This document shows positions 16,583-23,454 of a stretch of DNA of 27,092 nucleotides, piece by piece. The notes beneath the pieces were generated by a model. That model had not been told where the DNA came from. It was given only the letters and a program-made list of their open reading frames with translations, and ran no database searches. Source of the stretch: JBCBST01 sp039819115 (GTDB lineage Bacteria; Bacteroidota; Rhodothermia; Balneolales; Balneolaceae); assembly GCA_039819115.1 (NCBI GenBank), contig JBCBST010000037.1, positions 1-27,092 on the forward strand, read 5' to 3'. Within the stretch, counting starts at the first letter, position 1. Each line of letters starts with the position of its first letter. The position numbers and the translations under genes are program-made.

Positions 16583-16834
16583 TTATAAGCTGTTAACGTG
16601 CTTCGTAAGTTGTGCTTTTTTTCGTGAGGCGTTGTTTTTGTGGATAACACCTTTGACGCTCATGCGATCTAGATAAGCAACAGCTTCTTTTAATGCAGCT
16701 TGGGCTTCAGTTTTGTCAGTGGATGTGAGCACTTTCTTAACAAGTGTTCTCATTTTGGAGCGTCGGGTGCGATTATGCTCATTACGCTTCTCAGACTGAC
16801 GGACGCGCTTTATTGCGGATTTAATATTTGGCAT
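16583..16834 (-). CDS. rpsT: 30S ribosomal protein S20
   Basis: An 83-residue, very basic, helical protein that binds 16S rRNA early in 30S assembly. The start MPNIKSAIKRVRQSEKR, the middle RRSKMRTLVKKVL and the C-terminal KGVIHKNNASRKKAQLTKHV are the S20 signature, and the length is typical. It is transcribed from an unusually clear promoter at 16866-16896 with a short leader of roughly 25 nt, and leads into gpmI 9 bp downstream. In E. coli S20 represses its own translation; nothing here shows whether that applies. Confidence 0.97.
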   Translation of the reverse strand: MPNIKSAIKRVRQSEKRNEHNRTRRSKMRTLVKKVLTSTDKTEAQAALKEAVAYLDRMSVKGVIHKNNASRKKAQLTKHVNSL

Positions 16835-16865
16835 GGAACAGAAAGTCGTTTTTTCGTTTAGTTTC

Positions 16866-16896
16866 CAAAATTAAGGATAACCGTACAGGGATTCAA
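16866..16896 (-). promoter_or_regulatory. Bacteroidetes-type promoter of rpsT-gpmI
   Basis: On the minus strand TTG (16896-16894), 20 bases, then TAATTTTG (16873-16866), an exact match to the TAnnTTTG -7 element. It lies 32 bp before the rpsT ATG. The best promoter match I found in the window. Confidence 0.65.
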
Positions 16897-16903
16897 TAAA
16901 GAA

Positions 16904-16932
16904 TTGAATAATTAAACGAGAAAGTATATTTT
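16904..16932 (+). promoter_or_regulatory. candidate promoter of cmk-rpsA
   Basis: TTG (16904-16906), 18 bases, then TATATTTT (16925-16932), one mismatch from TAnnTTTG. The start would lie only ~8 nt before the cmk ATG, giving an almost leaderless transcript. It is back to back with the rpsT promoter, their TTG elements 7 bp apart. Confidence 0.4.
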
Positions 16933-16944
16933 AGCTTTTCTGTT

Positions 16945-17595
16945 ATGTTAGTGACCATCGATGGACCCGCAGGGTCAGGAAAAAGTTCAACAGCAAAGAA
17001 AGTAGCGCACCAATTAGGAATTCAATATCTGGATTCTGGTGCATTGTATAGGACTATCGCTTTTTTGCGTATGAACGATGACAGTGATGAGTCCACGTTT
17101 TTTGACAAGCTGAAAGATACAAAGGTCGAGTTCTTTTACAAGGACGAGTTCTTCAAAGTTTTTGTAGATGGTACAGATATTTCTACCTCCATCAGGAGTA
17201 TAGAGGTCTCAAACCACGTGAGTGAGGTTGCCGCGAATCCAGCATTCAGAAGTATTGTAAATGAATGGATGAAAGAATCCATTCAGCATGCTGAATTCAT
17301 TGCCGACGGGCGGGATTTAGGTACTGCTGTTTTTCCGGAAGCGGAACTCAAATTCTACATGATTGCTGATTTAGAAACACGGGCCATGCGAAGGTTTAAT
17401 GAACTACAGGCAATGGGTAAAGATGTTTCACTTAAAGCTGTAAAGGAGAATATAAAAGCACGGGATGAACAAGATTCAAATCGTGAAAATGATCCCCTTG
17501 CACAACCTGAAGATGCTATCCTGATAGACACCTCGACACTACGTTTCGATCAGCAAGTTGAAGTTATTTGCGGACACATTCGTCCCTTACTTTAA
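16945..17595 (+). CDS. cmk: cytidylate kinase
   Basis: Phosphorylates CMP and dCMP with ATP. At 216 residues it has the usual bacterial length. The P-loop IDGPAGSGKSSTAKK starts at residue 4, followed by YLDSGALYRTIA (nucleotide monophosphate contact), IADGRDLGTAVFPEAELKFY and the lid region with ETRAMRRFNEL. RENDPLAQPEDAILIDTS is the conserved C-terminal motif with the CMP-contacting Asp. It precedes rpsA by 81 bp, the classic cmk-rpsA pair of many bacteria, so co-transcription is likely. Confidence 0.96.
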   Translation: MLVTIDGPAGSGKSSTAKKVAHQLGIQYLDSGALYRTIAFLRMNDDSDESTFFDKLKDTKVEFFYKDEFFKVFVDGTDISTSIRSIEVSNHVSEVAANPAFRSIVNEWMKESIQHAEFIADGRDLGTAVFPEAELKFYMIADLETRAMRRFNELQAMGKDVSLKAVKENIKARDEQDSNRENDPLAQPEDAILIDTSTLRFDQQVEVICGHIRPLL

Positions 17596-17633
17596 AACTG
17601 AACTGACAACAGAACATAAATCAAAACACTTAT

Positions 17634-17659
17634 CCCGTTTTCGAAAGTCGGAAACGCGG
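17634..17659 (+). promoter_or_regulatory. stem-loop in the rpsA leader
   Basis: CGTTTTC (17636-17642) pairs with GGAAACG (17650-17656), including one T-G pair, closing a 7-nt loop. CC (17634-17635) and GG (17658-17659) extend the stem past a bulged C. It ends 17 bp before the rpsA ATG, where no Shine-Dalgarno is visible. Known precedent: S1 autoregulates via leader hairpins in gammaproteobacteria. A role here is inference. Confidence 0.4.
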
Positions 17660-17676
17660 TAAACCAACAACCCAAT

Positions 17677-19650
17677 ATGACTGAAGAAATTAAAAACGAA
17701 CATCCTGAACTCGAAGAAACACCGCAAACGGAAGAAGCTACTCAAGAAGCACCAGCGGTAGAAGAGGTAGAAGAAACAGCAGCAGGGGAAGAAGTAAGTA
17801 CTGCAGAAACCGAAACAGTACAAGAAGAAACTCAAACTGAAGATCACAGTACTGCAACCGAAGAAATTTTAACACACGTTTTTTCTGGTGAAATCGAAGG
17901 TGAAGTGTACACGCTGGAACAGCTGGAAGCACCATCAGATGATTACACCAAAGACGAATACACCCAGTTAATGGGGATGTATGAAAACACGCTTAACGAG
18001 ATAGAAGAAAAAGAGATCGTTACCGGGCGTGTTATCTCTATCGACGACAAATATGTAGTGGTCGACATTGGCTTTAAATCTGAGGGTATTATCGCAACCA
18101 ATGAGTTTGGTTCTGCTATCCTCGAGAACATGGGCCCTGGCGATGAAGTGGATGTATTCCTTGATCGCGTAGAAGACAAAGACGGCCAGCTTATCCTTTC
18201 CCGACGTAAAGCACACATTTTACAGGCCTGGGAGAAAATTGAATCTGCACACCAATCCGGAGAAGTTATTGAAGGATACATTAACCGCAGAATCAAAGGG
18301 GGTATGGTTGTTGATGTGTTTGGTATTGACGCTTTCCTTCCGGGTTCGCAAATAGACGTTCGTCCGGTTCGCGACTTTGATGCATATGTAGGAAAAACCA
18401 TGGAATTCCAGGTGGTCAAGCTGAATATGGCTGCTGAGAATGTGGTTGTTTCTCACCGAGCCCTTATTGAAAGCGATCTCGAAGAACAACGTCAGGAAAT
18501 TCTGGAAACCATCGAAGCCGGACAGGTACTGGAAGGTGCCGTTAAAAACATTACCGATTTCGGTGTATTTATCGATCTTGGTGGCGTTGACGGTCTTCTT
18601 CATATCACTGACCTATCGTGGGGTAGAGTTGATAATCCGAGCGAGATTGTTCAACTGGATCAGCGCATGAACGTAGCTGTTATCGATTTTGATGAGAAGA
18701 GCAAGCGTGTTTCTCTTGGACTGAAACAACTACAACCGCATCCGTGGGAAGAAATCCACGCCAAGTATCCTGAGGGTATGAAAGTTCAGGGACGTGTGGT
18801 TTCCATCGCAGATTACGGGGCATTTATCGAGCTTGAGAAAGGTGTGGAAGGCTTAATTCATATCTCAGAAATGAGCTGGACCCAAAATGTGAAACACCCA
18901 TCTCAACTTGTGGAAAAAGACGATGTCGTAGAGTGTATCGTTCTGAACATCAGCGAAGAAGAGAAGAAAATTTCACTTGGGGTGAAACAACTCACTTCCG
19001 ACCCATGGGCTGACATCCTTGAGCGCTTCCCTATCGGTTCTAAGCATAAAGGATTCGTACGAAACCTGACCAACTTTGGAGTATTTGTTGAGCTTGAGCC
19101 AGGAATCGACGGATTAATACACGTATCTGATCTGAGCTGGGAAGAAAACGTTGAACATCCAAACGATGTCGTTACCAAAGATCAGGAAATCGATGTCGCT
19201 ATTCTGGGTGTTGATTTCGAAAACCGCCGTATCACACTCGGCCACAAACAGGTGCTTCAAAATCCTTGGGAGCAGTATGCTGCAGAGTATACCCCAGGTA
19301 CTGAAGTAGAAGGTGAAGTGGTTCGGGTTACCGAACGAGGTGCATTTGTTAAGCTTGCCCTGGGAGCAGAAGCTTTTCTTAACTACACCAAAGCGGTAGA
19401 ACCTAAGTTCAAAGAAGGCGATAAAGTCGAAGCATTTATCATGCGTTTTGACGAATCCGGAAAGCAAATCGATCTTAGCCAGCTGGATCGCGACCAGAAA
19501 AAAGCGAAACGTGCTGCTGAAGCCGCAGCTGAAGGTCCGGTTGAAACAGGAGCTCCCACTTTAGGTGAGATGTCTGGCCTGGCTAAACTGAAGGCCGAGA
19601 TGGAAGCTGCTGAAGCAAAAGAAGCAGCAGAAAAAGCCAAGGAAGACTAG
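17677..19650 (+). CDS. rpsA: 30S ribosomal protein S1
   Basis: S1 binds mRNA on the 30S subunit and helps start translation, a role that matters more where Shine-Dalgarno sequences are scarce, as here. The 657 residues hold six S1 (OB-fold) domains beginning near residues 113, 193, 281, 365, 452 and 539. Domains 3-6 carry typical GVFIDLGGVDGLLHITDLSW-type cores, whereas 1 and 2 are more diverged. The first ~65 residues are an acidic low-complexity extension (mainly Glu, Thr, Ala) and the last ~60 are Ala/Glu/Lys-rich and helical, making it about 100 residues longer than E. coli S1 (557). It follows cmk and ends in a strong terminator. Confidence 0.97.
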   Translation: MTEEIKNEHPELEETPQTEEATQEAPAVEEVEETAAGEEVSTAETETVQEETQTEDHSTATEEILTHVFSGEIEGEVYTLEQLEAPSDDYTKDEYTQLMGMYENTLNEIEEKEIVTGRVISIDDKYVVVDIGFKSEGIIATNEFGSAILENMGPGDEVDVFLDRVEDKDGQLILSRRKAHILQAWEKIESAHQSGEVIEGYINRRIKGGMVVDVFGIDAFLPGSQIDVRPVRDFDAYVGKTMEFQVVKLNMAAENVVVSHRALIESDLEEQRQEILETIEAGQVLEGAVKNITDFGVFIDLGGVDGLLHITDLSWGRVDNPSEIVQLDQRMNVAVIDFDEKSKRVSLGLKQLQPHPWEEIHAKYPEGMKVQGRVVSIADYGAFIELEKGVEGLIHISEMSWTQNVKHPSQLVEKDDVVECIVLNISEEEKKISLGVKQLTSDPWADILERFPIGSKHKGFVRNLTNFGVFVELEPGIDGLIHVSDLSWEENVEHPNDVVTKDQEIDVAILGVDFENRRITLGHKQVLQNPWEQYAAEYTPGTEVEGEVVRVTERGAFVKLALGAEAFLNYTKAVEPKFKEGDKVEAFIMRFDESGKQIDLSQLDRDQKKAKRAAEAAAEGPVETGAPTLGEMSGLAKLKAEMEAAEAKEAAEKAKED

Positions 19651-19685
19651 TACCTGGCTTTACAGCTGTTTAAATAATTGAATGG

Positions 19686-19719
19686 AAAGCCTCTTCTGAA
19701 AACAGGAGAGGCTTTTTTT
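19686..19719 (+). terminator. intrinsic terminator of rpsA
   Basis: A 13-bp stem with one T-G pair, AAAGCCTCTTCTG (19686-19698) with CAGGAGAGGCTTT (19703-19715), an AAAA loop, then a T-run to 19719. Its T-run overlaps the stop codon of the convergent minus-strand gene, so it may act from both sides. Confidence 0.88.
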
Positions 19720-19966
19720 ATTTCAGATAAAAGAACGTAGTCTTATTAGCCGTGTCTTTTCGGCTTTTTACCTTTTTACCTGTTTCCCGGTTAAACGCAT
19801 ATACGAGATTTCGTATAGAGCTTATTTCTTTATCGTTCGTGTATTGTACCTGTAGTGCATCTCCCCCGGGTTTCAGCTTTCCCAATGCGTCGATTAGTGC
19901 GGAATATTTAGATGCCTTTTTTCTGGTCGATCGGATTTGATCGCGCGAAACAAAACGTATTTTCAT
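19718..19966 (-). CDS. small basic hypothetical protein
   Basis: An 82-residue protein with a Lys/Arg-rich N-terminus (MKIRFVSRDQIRSTRKKASK), a middle with a KLKPGGDALQVQYTND strand-turn pattern, and a basic C-terminal part (FNRETGKKVKSRKDTANKTT). Charge and predicted order (helix, hairpin, helix, strand) suggest a small nucleic-acid-binding protein, but I recognise no named family. It has no signal peptide. It is convergent with rpsA, ending within its terminator, and lies 76 bp downstream of the MoxR gene on the same strand, behind a very AT-rich gap. Confidence 0.65.
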   Translation of the reverse strand: MKIRFVSRDQIRSTRKKASKYSALIDALGKLKPGGDALQVQYTNDKEISSIRNLVYAFNRETGKKVKSRKDTANKTTFFYLK

Positions 19967-20042
19967 TAAGGAAAAATATAATTTTCGATTATTTATTAAT
20001 AAAAAATTAGATAATATCGAAAAAGAATAAAATTAGATTCTT

Positions 20043-21044
20043 TTATGGAACTTGCACGGTTCCCATAATCCTGGTCACAATATCCTCTGATGAAATGTCT
20101 TCAGCCTCTGCTTCGAATGTCGGGATGATGCGATGACGGAGTACATCCATCGCAATAGTGCGCACATCTTCGGGGGTAACAAATGCCCGATGTTCCATGA
20201 AAGCCTGTGCACGGGCTGCCAGGTTCAGATTGATAGAAGCACGGGGTGATGCACCAAAGCTGATCAGGTCTTCCAAATCGGCCAGACCATAGTTTTTAGG
20301 TTTTCGGGTGGCAAAGATTAAGTCAACGATGTATTTCTCGACTTTTTCATCCATGTAAATCTCATTAATAACCGATCGCGCTTTCATAATGGTTTCTGTC
20401 GTCACAATGGTATTGAGTTGTTTCTTCTCACCCGTGCGGGCCATACGCCGCATGATTTCCAGTTCTTCGTTTTCGGTAGGATAATCGATTTTTAGTTTCA
20501 GCATAAAACGATCTACCTGGGCTTCTGGCAGAGGGTAGGTTCCTTCTTGTTCAACCGGGTTCTGTGTGGCTAATACAAGAAAAGGTTCTTCCAGTTTAAA
20601 GGTCTCTTCACCAATAGTAACCTGCTTCTCCTGCATGGCTTCCAGTAGAGCACTCTGTACTTTAGCAGGAGAACGGTTGATTTCATCAGCCAGTATAATA
20701 TTGGCGAAAATGGGCCCTTTTTTCACCAGGAATTCCGCTTCTTTCTGATTGTAAATCAAGGTTCCAATCAAGTCGGCAGGGAGTAAGTCGGGCGTGAACT
20801 GAATGCGCTGGAAATCGGTGCTCATTACGGTGGCCAGTGAGGATACCGTAAGCGTTTTTGCCAATCCGGGAACCCCCTCAAGTAATACATGGCCATTCGT
20901 TAATAAACCAACCAAAAGCCGGTCAATCATATACTGCTGGCCGATGATTACTTTATCCAGTTCTTTTTGAATATCGTCGATAAAGGCACTGCTTTCTTCA
21001 ATTTTTTGCGCCAGTGCGTTCATGTCTATACTGTGTGTGCTCAT
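20043..21044 (-). CDS. MoxR-family AAA+ ATPase
   Basis: A cytoplasmic AAA+ ATPase of 333 residues with Walker A EGVPGLAKT (~56-64), a pre-sensor segment FTPDLLPADLIGT, Walker B NIILADEINRSPAKVQSALL and sensor-1 LATQNPVEQEGTYPLPEAQVDRF. MoxR proteins act as chaperones or regulators, usually with a DUF58 protein and von Willebrand A proteins, often in Bat-type operons in Bacteroidota. None of those partners is adjacent: downstream is an 82-residue unknown, and upstream the divergent uppP. The client therefore cannot be inferred from context. An exact TAAATTTG box lies 67 bp upstream. Confidence 0.92.
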   Translation of the reverse strand: MSTHSIDMNALAQKIEESSAFIDDIQKELDKVIIGQQYMIDRLLVGLLTNGHVLLEGVPGLAKTLTVSSLATVMSTDFQRIQFTPDLLPADLIGTLIYNQKEAEFLVKKGPIFANIILADEINRSPAKVQSALLEAMQEKQVTIGEETFKLEEPFLVLATQNPVEQEGTYPLPEAQVDRFMLKLKIDYPTENEELEIMRRMARTGEKKQLNTIVTTETIMKARSVINEIYMDEKVEKYIVDLIFATRKPKNYGLADLEDLISFGASPRASINLNLAARAQAFMEHRAFVTPEDVRTIAMDVLRHRIIPTFEAEAEDISSEDIVTRIMGTVQVP

Positions 21045-21095
21045 AAATTTCTACTAAATCATTTCCGTAATTGGGTAGCGATATCTGTATTTTTC

Positions 21096-21110
21096 GCCGT
21101 TTAAAACGGC
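21096..21110. promoter_or_regulatory. palindrome between divergent moxR-type gene and uppP
   Basis: GCCGTTT and AAACGGC form 7-bp arms around a single A. As RNA it would make a 6-bp stem with a 3-nt loop. It sits beside the TAAATTTG box and 12 bp before the uppP ATG, so a repressor site or leader hairpin are both possible. Confidence 0.3.
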
Positions 21111-21137
21111 CAAATTTAATAAATGGATATCATACAA
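21111..21137 (-). promoter_or_regulatory. candidate promoter of the MoxR gene
   Basis: The minus strand reads TAAATTTG at 21118-21111, an exact TAnnTTTG match. The nearest upstream TTG (21137-21135) is 16 bases away, shorter than the 20 seen at rpsT, which lowers confidence. It overlaps the start of uppP. Confidence 0.3.
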
Positions 21138-21932
21138 TCTTTTCTATTAGGACTTTTGCAAGGTTTAACGGAGTTTTTGCCTATCAGCAGCTCAGGTCAT
21201 TTGGCTCTTGGCAGATACTTTTTGGCCACCGAAGCCGAAACAGATATTACGTTTGAGGTCGTGGTTCATTTTGGTACACTTTGCAGTATCGTCTTGTATT
21301 ACCGTAGAGAGATATGGAGCCTTATCACGTCTGGAGTTGCTTTTTTGGGATCACCCTCCGAAAAAAAATCGGATCCTCAGGTGGTTATGATTGGATTTAT
21401 CTTGATTAGTATGATCCCGGCATTAATTGTTGGGTTTACCCTCAAGGGTAAAGTTGAAGCTATTTTTGTGAATCCGTTGCTTGTATCGGGTATGTTAGTT
21501 GTAACTGGTGTGATCCTTTTTCTGACCCGGTTTCCAAAAGAACCGACGAAAAAGCTTTCCCTTTCCGGAAGTATACTGATAGGGATTGCTCAATCGTTTG
21601 CAATGATCCCGGGAATCAGCCGGTCCGGTTCAACGATTTCAACGGCATTGTACCTGGGTATAAAACGGGAAGAGGCAGCAAATTTTTCGTTTTTGATGGT
21701 GATTCCAGTCATTGCCGGCGCTATGCTGTTACAGATCAAGGAAATGCTCGAAACCGGTACAGACAACGCCCAGTTAATGAGTTTGGTTGTAGGATTTCTT
21801 ACGGCTTTTGTTTCCGGTTATTATGCTCTTAAGTATTTGATACTTATTCTTAAACGAAAAGGCTTTCACTATTTTGCTTACTACTGTTGGGTAGTAGGGG
21901 GAGCGGGACTCATTTACTTCATCACACTATAA
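21123..21932 (+). CDS. uppP: undecaprenyl-diphosphatase (BacA/UppP)
   Basis: Inner-membrane enzyme that dephosphorylates undecaprenyl pyrophosphate to recycle the lipid carrier for peptidoglycan and surface polysaccharides; extra copies confer bacitracin resistance. The 269 residues are mostly hydrophobic with about eight membrane segments. The catalytic motif LLQGLTEFLPISSSGHL (Glu17, the SSSGH serines and His26) and the second motif PGISRSGSTIS are both present. It is divergent from the MoxR gene with 78 bp between. A Spy-like gene starts 3 bp after its stop, so the two form a likely operon. Confidence 0.96.
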   Translation: MDIIQSFLLGLLQGLTEFLPISSSGHLALGRYFLATEAETDITFEVVVHFGTLCSIVLYYRREIWSLITSGVAFLGSPSEKKSDPQVVMIGFILISMIPALIVGFTLKGKVEAIFVNPLLVSGMLVVTGVILFLTRFPKEPTKKLSLSGSILIGIAQSFAMIPGISRSGSTISTALYLGIKREEAANFSFLMVIPVIAGAMLLQIKEMLETGTDNAQLMSLVVGFLTAFVSGYYALKYLILILKRKGFHYFAYYCWVVGGAGLIYFITL

Positions 21933-21935
21933 ATT

Positions 21936-22544
21936 ATGAACACGTTATTCTGTTTATGTTCTGGCCTGGTATTAGGCATATGCTTTTTTACGCCACCTGC
22001 TATCGCTCAGCATACCCATTCAAACTCACCCTATGCTGATTTAACAGGAAGGACTATCAAGACCTTGTCGCAGAATGACATTGAGCAACTGGCTCAGGGA
22101 AAAGGCTGGGGATTTGCCTTAGCTGCGGAACTGAATCAGTATCCCGGTCCGCGTCATGTACTGGATCTTTCCGAAGAACTGGGACTATCCGGGAAGCAGG
22201 AAGCTGAGATTACCGCGATATTTGATAAGATGCAGAGTATGGCTATCGAGGTAGGAACATTGTTTATCGAAGCGGAACGTACGTTGAACATGGCGTTCAA
22301 CAAAGAATCCTTATCGGAGGAGGAGGTTGTACGACTGGTTCAGGAATCAGAAAAAAAGAGAGCAGAGCTACGCAGTATCCATTTGTTGGCCCATCTTCAG
22401 ACTAAAGCGGTGATGACTATGGATCAGGTTGAACGATACGACCAGCTTAGAGGATATTCAGATTCAAAGGATCCGTGTGCTTCAGTGCCAGAGGGGCACA
22501 ACCCGGAGTTATGGAAAAAACATAACAACTGCGAAGGCAGGTAA
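21936..22544 (+). CDS. Spy/CpxP-like periplasmic protein
   Basis: A 202-residue exported protein with a signal peptide (hydrophobic 4-20, cleavage likely after AIA before QHTHSN). The mature part is largely alpha-helical: a helix after LSEELGLSGKQ, one around ESLSEEEVVRLVQESEKKRAEL, and one ending MTMDQVERYDQLRGY. This matches the layout of Spy/CpxP/heavy-metal-resistance proteins (LxLTxxQ-like helix, then Lxx-LTxEQ-xxYxxL). The exact LTxxQ motif is replaced by MTMDQ. Two Cys residues and several His near the N- and C-termini could bind metal or form a disulfide, which is a guess. It is translationally close to uppP (3 bp), suggesting envelope maintenance or stress. Confidence 0.65.
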   Translation: MNTLFCLCSGLVLGICFFTPPAIAQHTHSNSPYADLTGRTIKTLSQNDIEQLAQGKGWGFALAAELNQYPGPRHVLDLSEELGLSGKQEAEITAIFDKMQSMAIEVGTLFIEAERTLNMAFNKESLSEEEVVRLVQESEKKRAELRSIHLLAHLQTKAVMTMDQVERYDQLRGYSDSKDPCASVPEGHNPELWKKHNNCEGR

Positions 22545-22571
22545 AGGGTCATGAAAATAACGGCTCTATTA

Positions 22572-22602
22572 TTGTACACCTATCAGGATATATTTACCTT
22601 TA
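22572..22602 (+). promoter_or_regulatory. candidate promoter of nuoJ-nuoK-desaturase
   Basis: TTG (22572-22574), 20 bases, then TACCTTTA (22595-22602), one mismatch from TAnnTTTG. It ends 24 bp before the nuoJ ATG, in the only gap of this gene group. Confidence 0.45.
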
Positions 22603-22626
22603 GCGCGTGATTTCAACCACCTGTTT

Positions 22627-23142
22627 ATGACCGTCTACATCTTTTTTATGCTTGCCGTACTTGCAGTCGGGTCGGCTTTAGCCATGATTTTGAATAAAAA
22701 TACCGTAAACAGTGCCTTGTTTTTGGTAATTAACATGGTTTCTCTTTCGGGTATTTATCTTTTGTTGCAGGCTCAGTTCCTTGCAGTTATTCAGATTCTG
22801 GTCTATGCGGGTGCTATTATGGTGCTTTTCCTGTTTGTTATCATGTTATTGAATGTTGAGGATGAGGAAAAGTTGTTTGATAAGTTCCGATTCAAATACT
22901 TTCTGACGTTTTTACTCGGGGCCGCCTTAATCGGCCAGATTTTTTATAGCATAGCCGGTGCCGCTGATATGCTTCCGGAGATATCACAGTCTATGGTTAC
23001 CGTAGGTACGGTAGAGGCGGTTGGCGATGTGCTGTTTACCCAATACCTGCTACCATTCGAGATGACGGCTATATTGCTGACAGCGGCTGTTGTAGGCGCT
23101 TTAATGATTGCTCAACACAAAATTAAAAAAGAAGAGGCCTGA
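22627..23142 (+). CDS. nuoJ: NADH-quinone oxidoreductase subunit J
   Basis: Membrane subunit of respiratory complex I (ND6 family). The 171 residues contain five hydrophobic segments. The third holds the family motif YAGAIMVLFLFVIMLLNVED, with the pi-bulge-type helix seen in ND6 proteins. The C-terminal segment FEMTAILLTAAVVGALMIA is also typical. It is followed by nuoK after 3 bp, as in full nuo operons, but the preceding gene is a Spy-like protein rather than nuoI. Confidence 0.93.
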   Translation: MTVYIFFMLAVLAVGSALAMILNKNTVNSALFLVINMVSLSGIYLLLQAQFLAVIQILVYAGAIMVLFLFVIMLLNVEDEEKLFDKFRFKYFLTFLLGAALIGQIFYSIAGAADMLPEISQSMVTVGTVEAVGDVLFTQYLLPFEMTAILLTAAVVGALMIAQHKIKKEEA

Positions 23143-23145
23143 CTG

Positions 23146-23448
23146 ATGGTGGGAATTGACTGGTTACTGGCATTAAGCGCCACCATGTTTGTGATCGGTA
23201 TGATTGGTGTACTGATTCGCAGAAATGCTATTGTCATCTTTATGTGTGTCGAATTGATGCTGAATGCTGTTAATCTTTCGCTGGCCTCTTTCAGCAGCTT
23301 TCATGGAAATATTGATGGTCAGATTCTGGTGTTTTTTGCTCTGGCCGTTGCTGCAGCCGAGGCTGTGGTAGGATTAGCGATTATCATTGCCATTTTCAGA
23401 AACAATCTAACCGTGGATGTGGGACAAATTAACTTGCTGAGATGGTAG
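23146..23448 (+). CDS. nuoK: NADH-quinone oxidoreductase subunit K
   Basis: Small proton-channel subunit of complex I (ND4L family), 100 residues with three membrane helices, the standard length. The two conserved membrane glutamates are in MCVELMLNAVNL and AAAEAVVGLAIIIAIFRN. The gene is separated from nuoJ by 3 bp and from the desaturase by 6 bp. The antiporter-like subunits nuoL, M and N, which normally follow, are absent. Confidence 0.95.
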   Translation: MVGIDWLLALSATMFVIGMIGVLIRRNAIVIFMCVELMLNAVNLSLASFSSFHGNIDGQILVFFALAVAAAEAVVGLAIIIAIFRNNLTVDVGQINLLRW

Positions 23449-23454
23449 GCCAGT

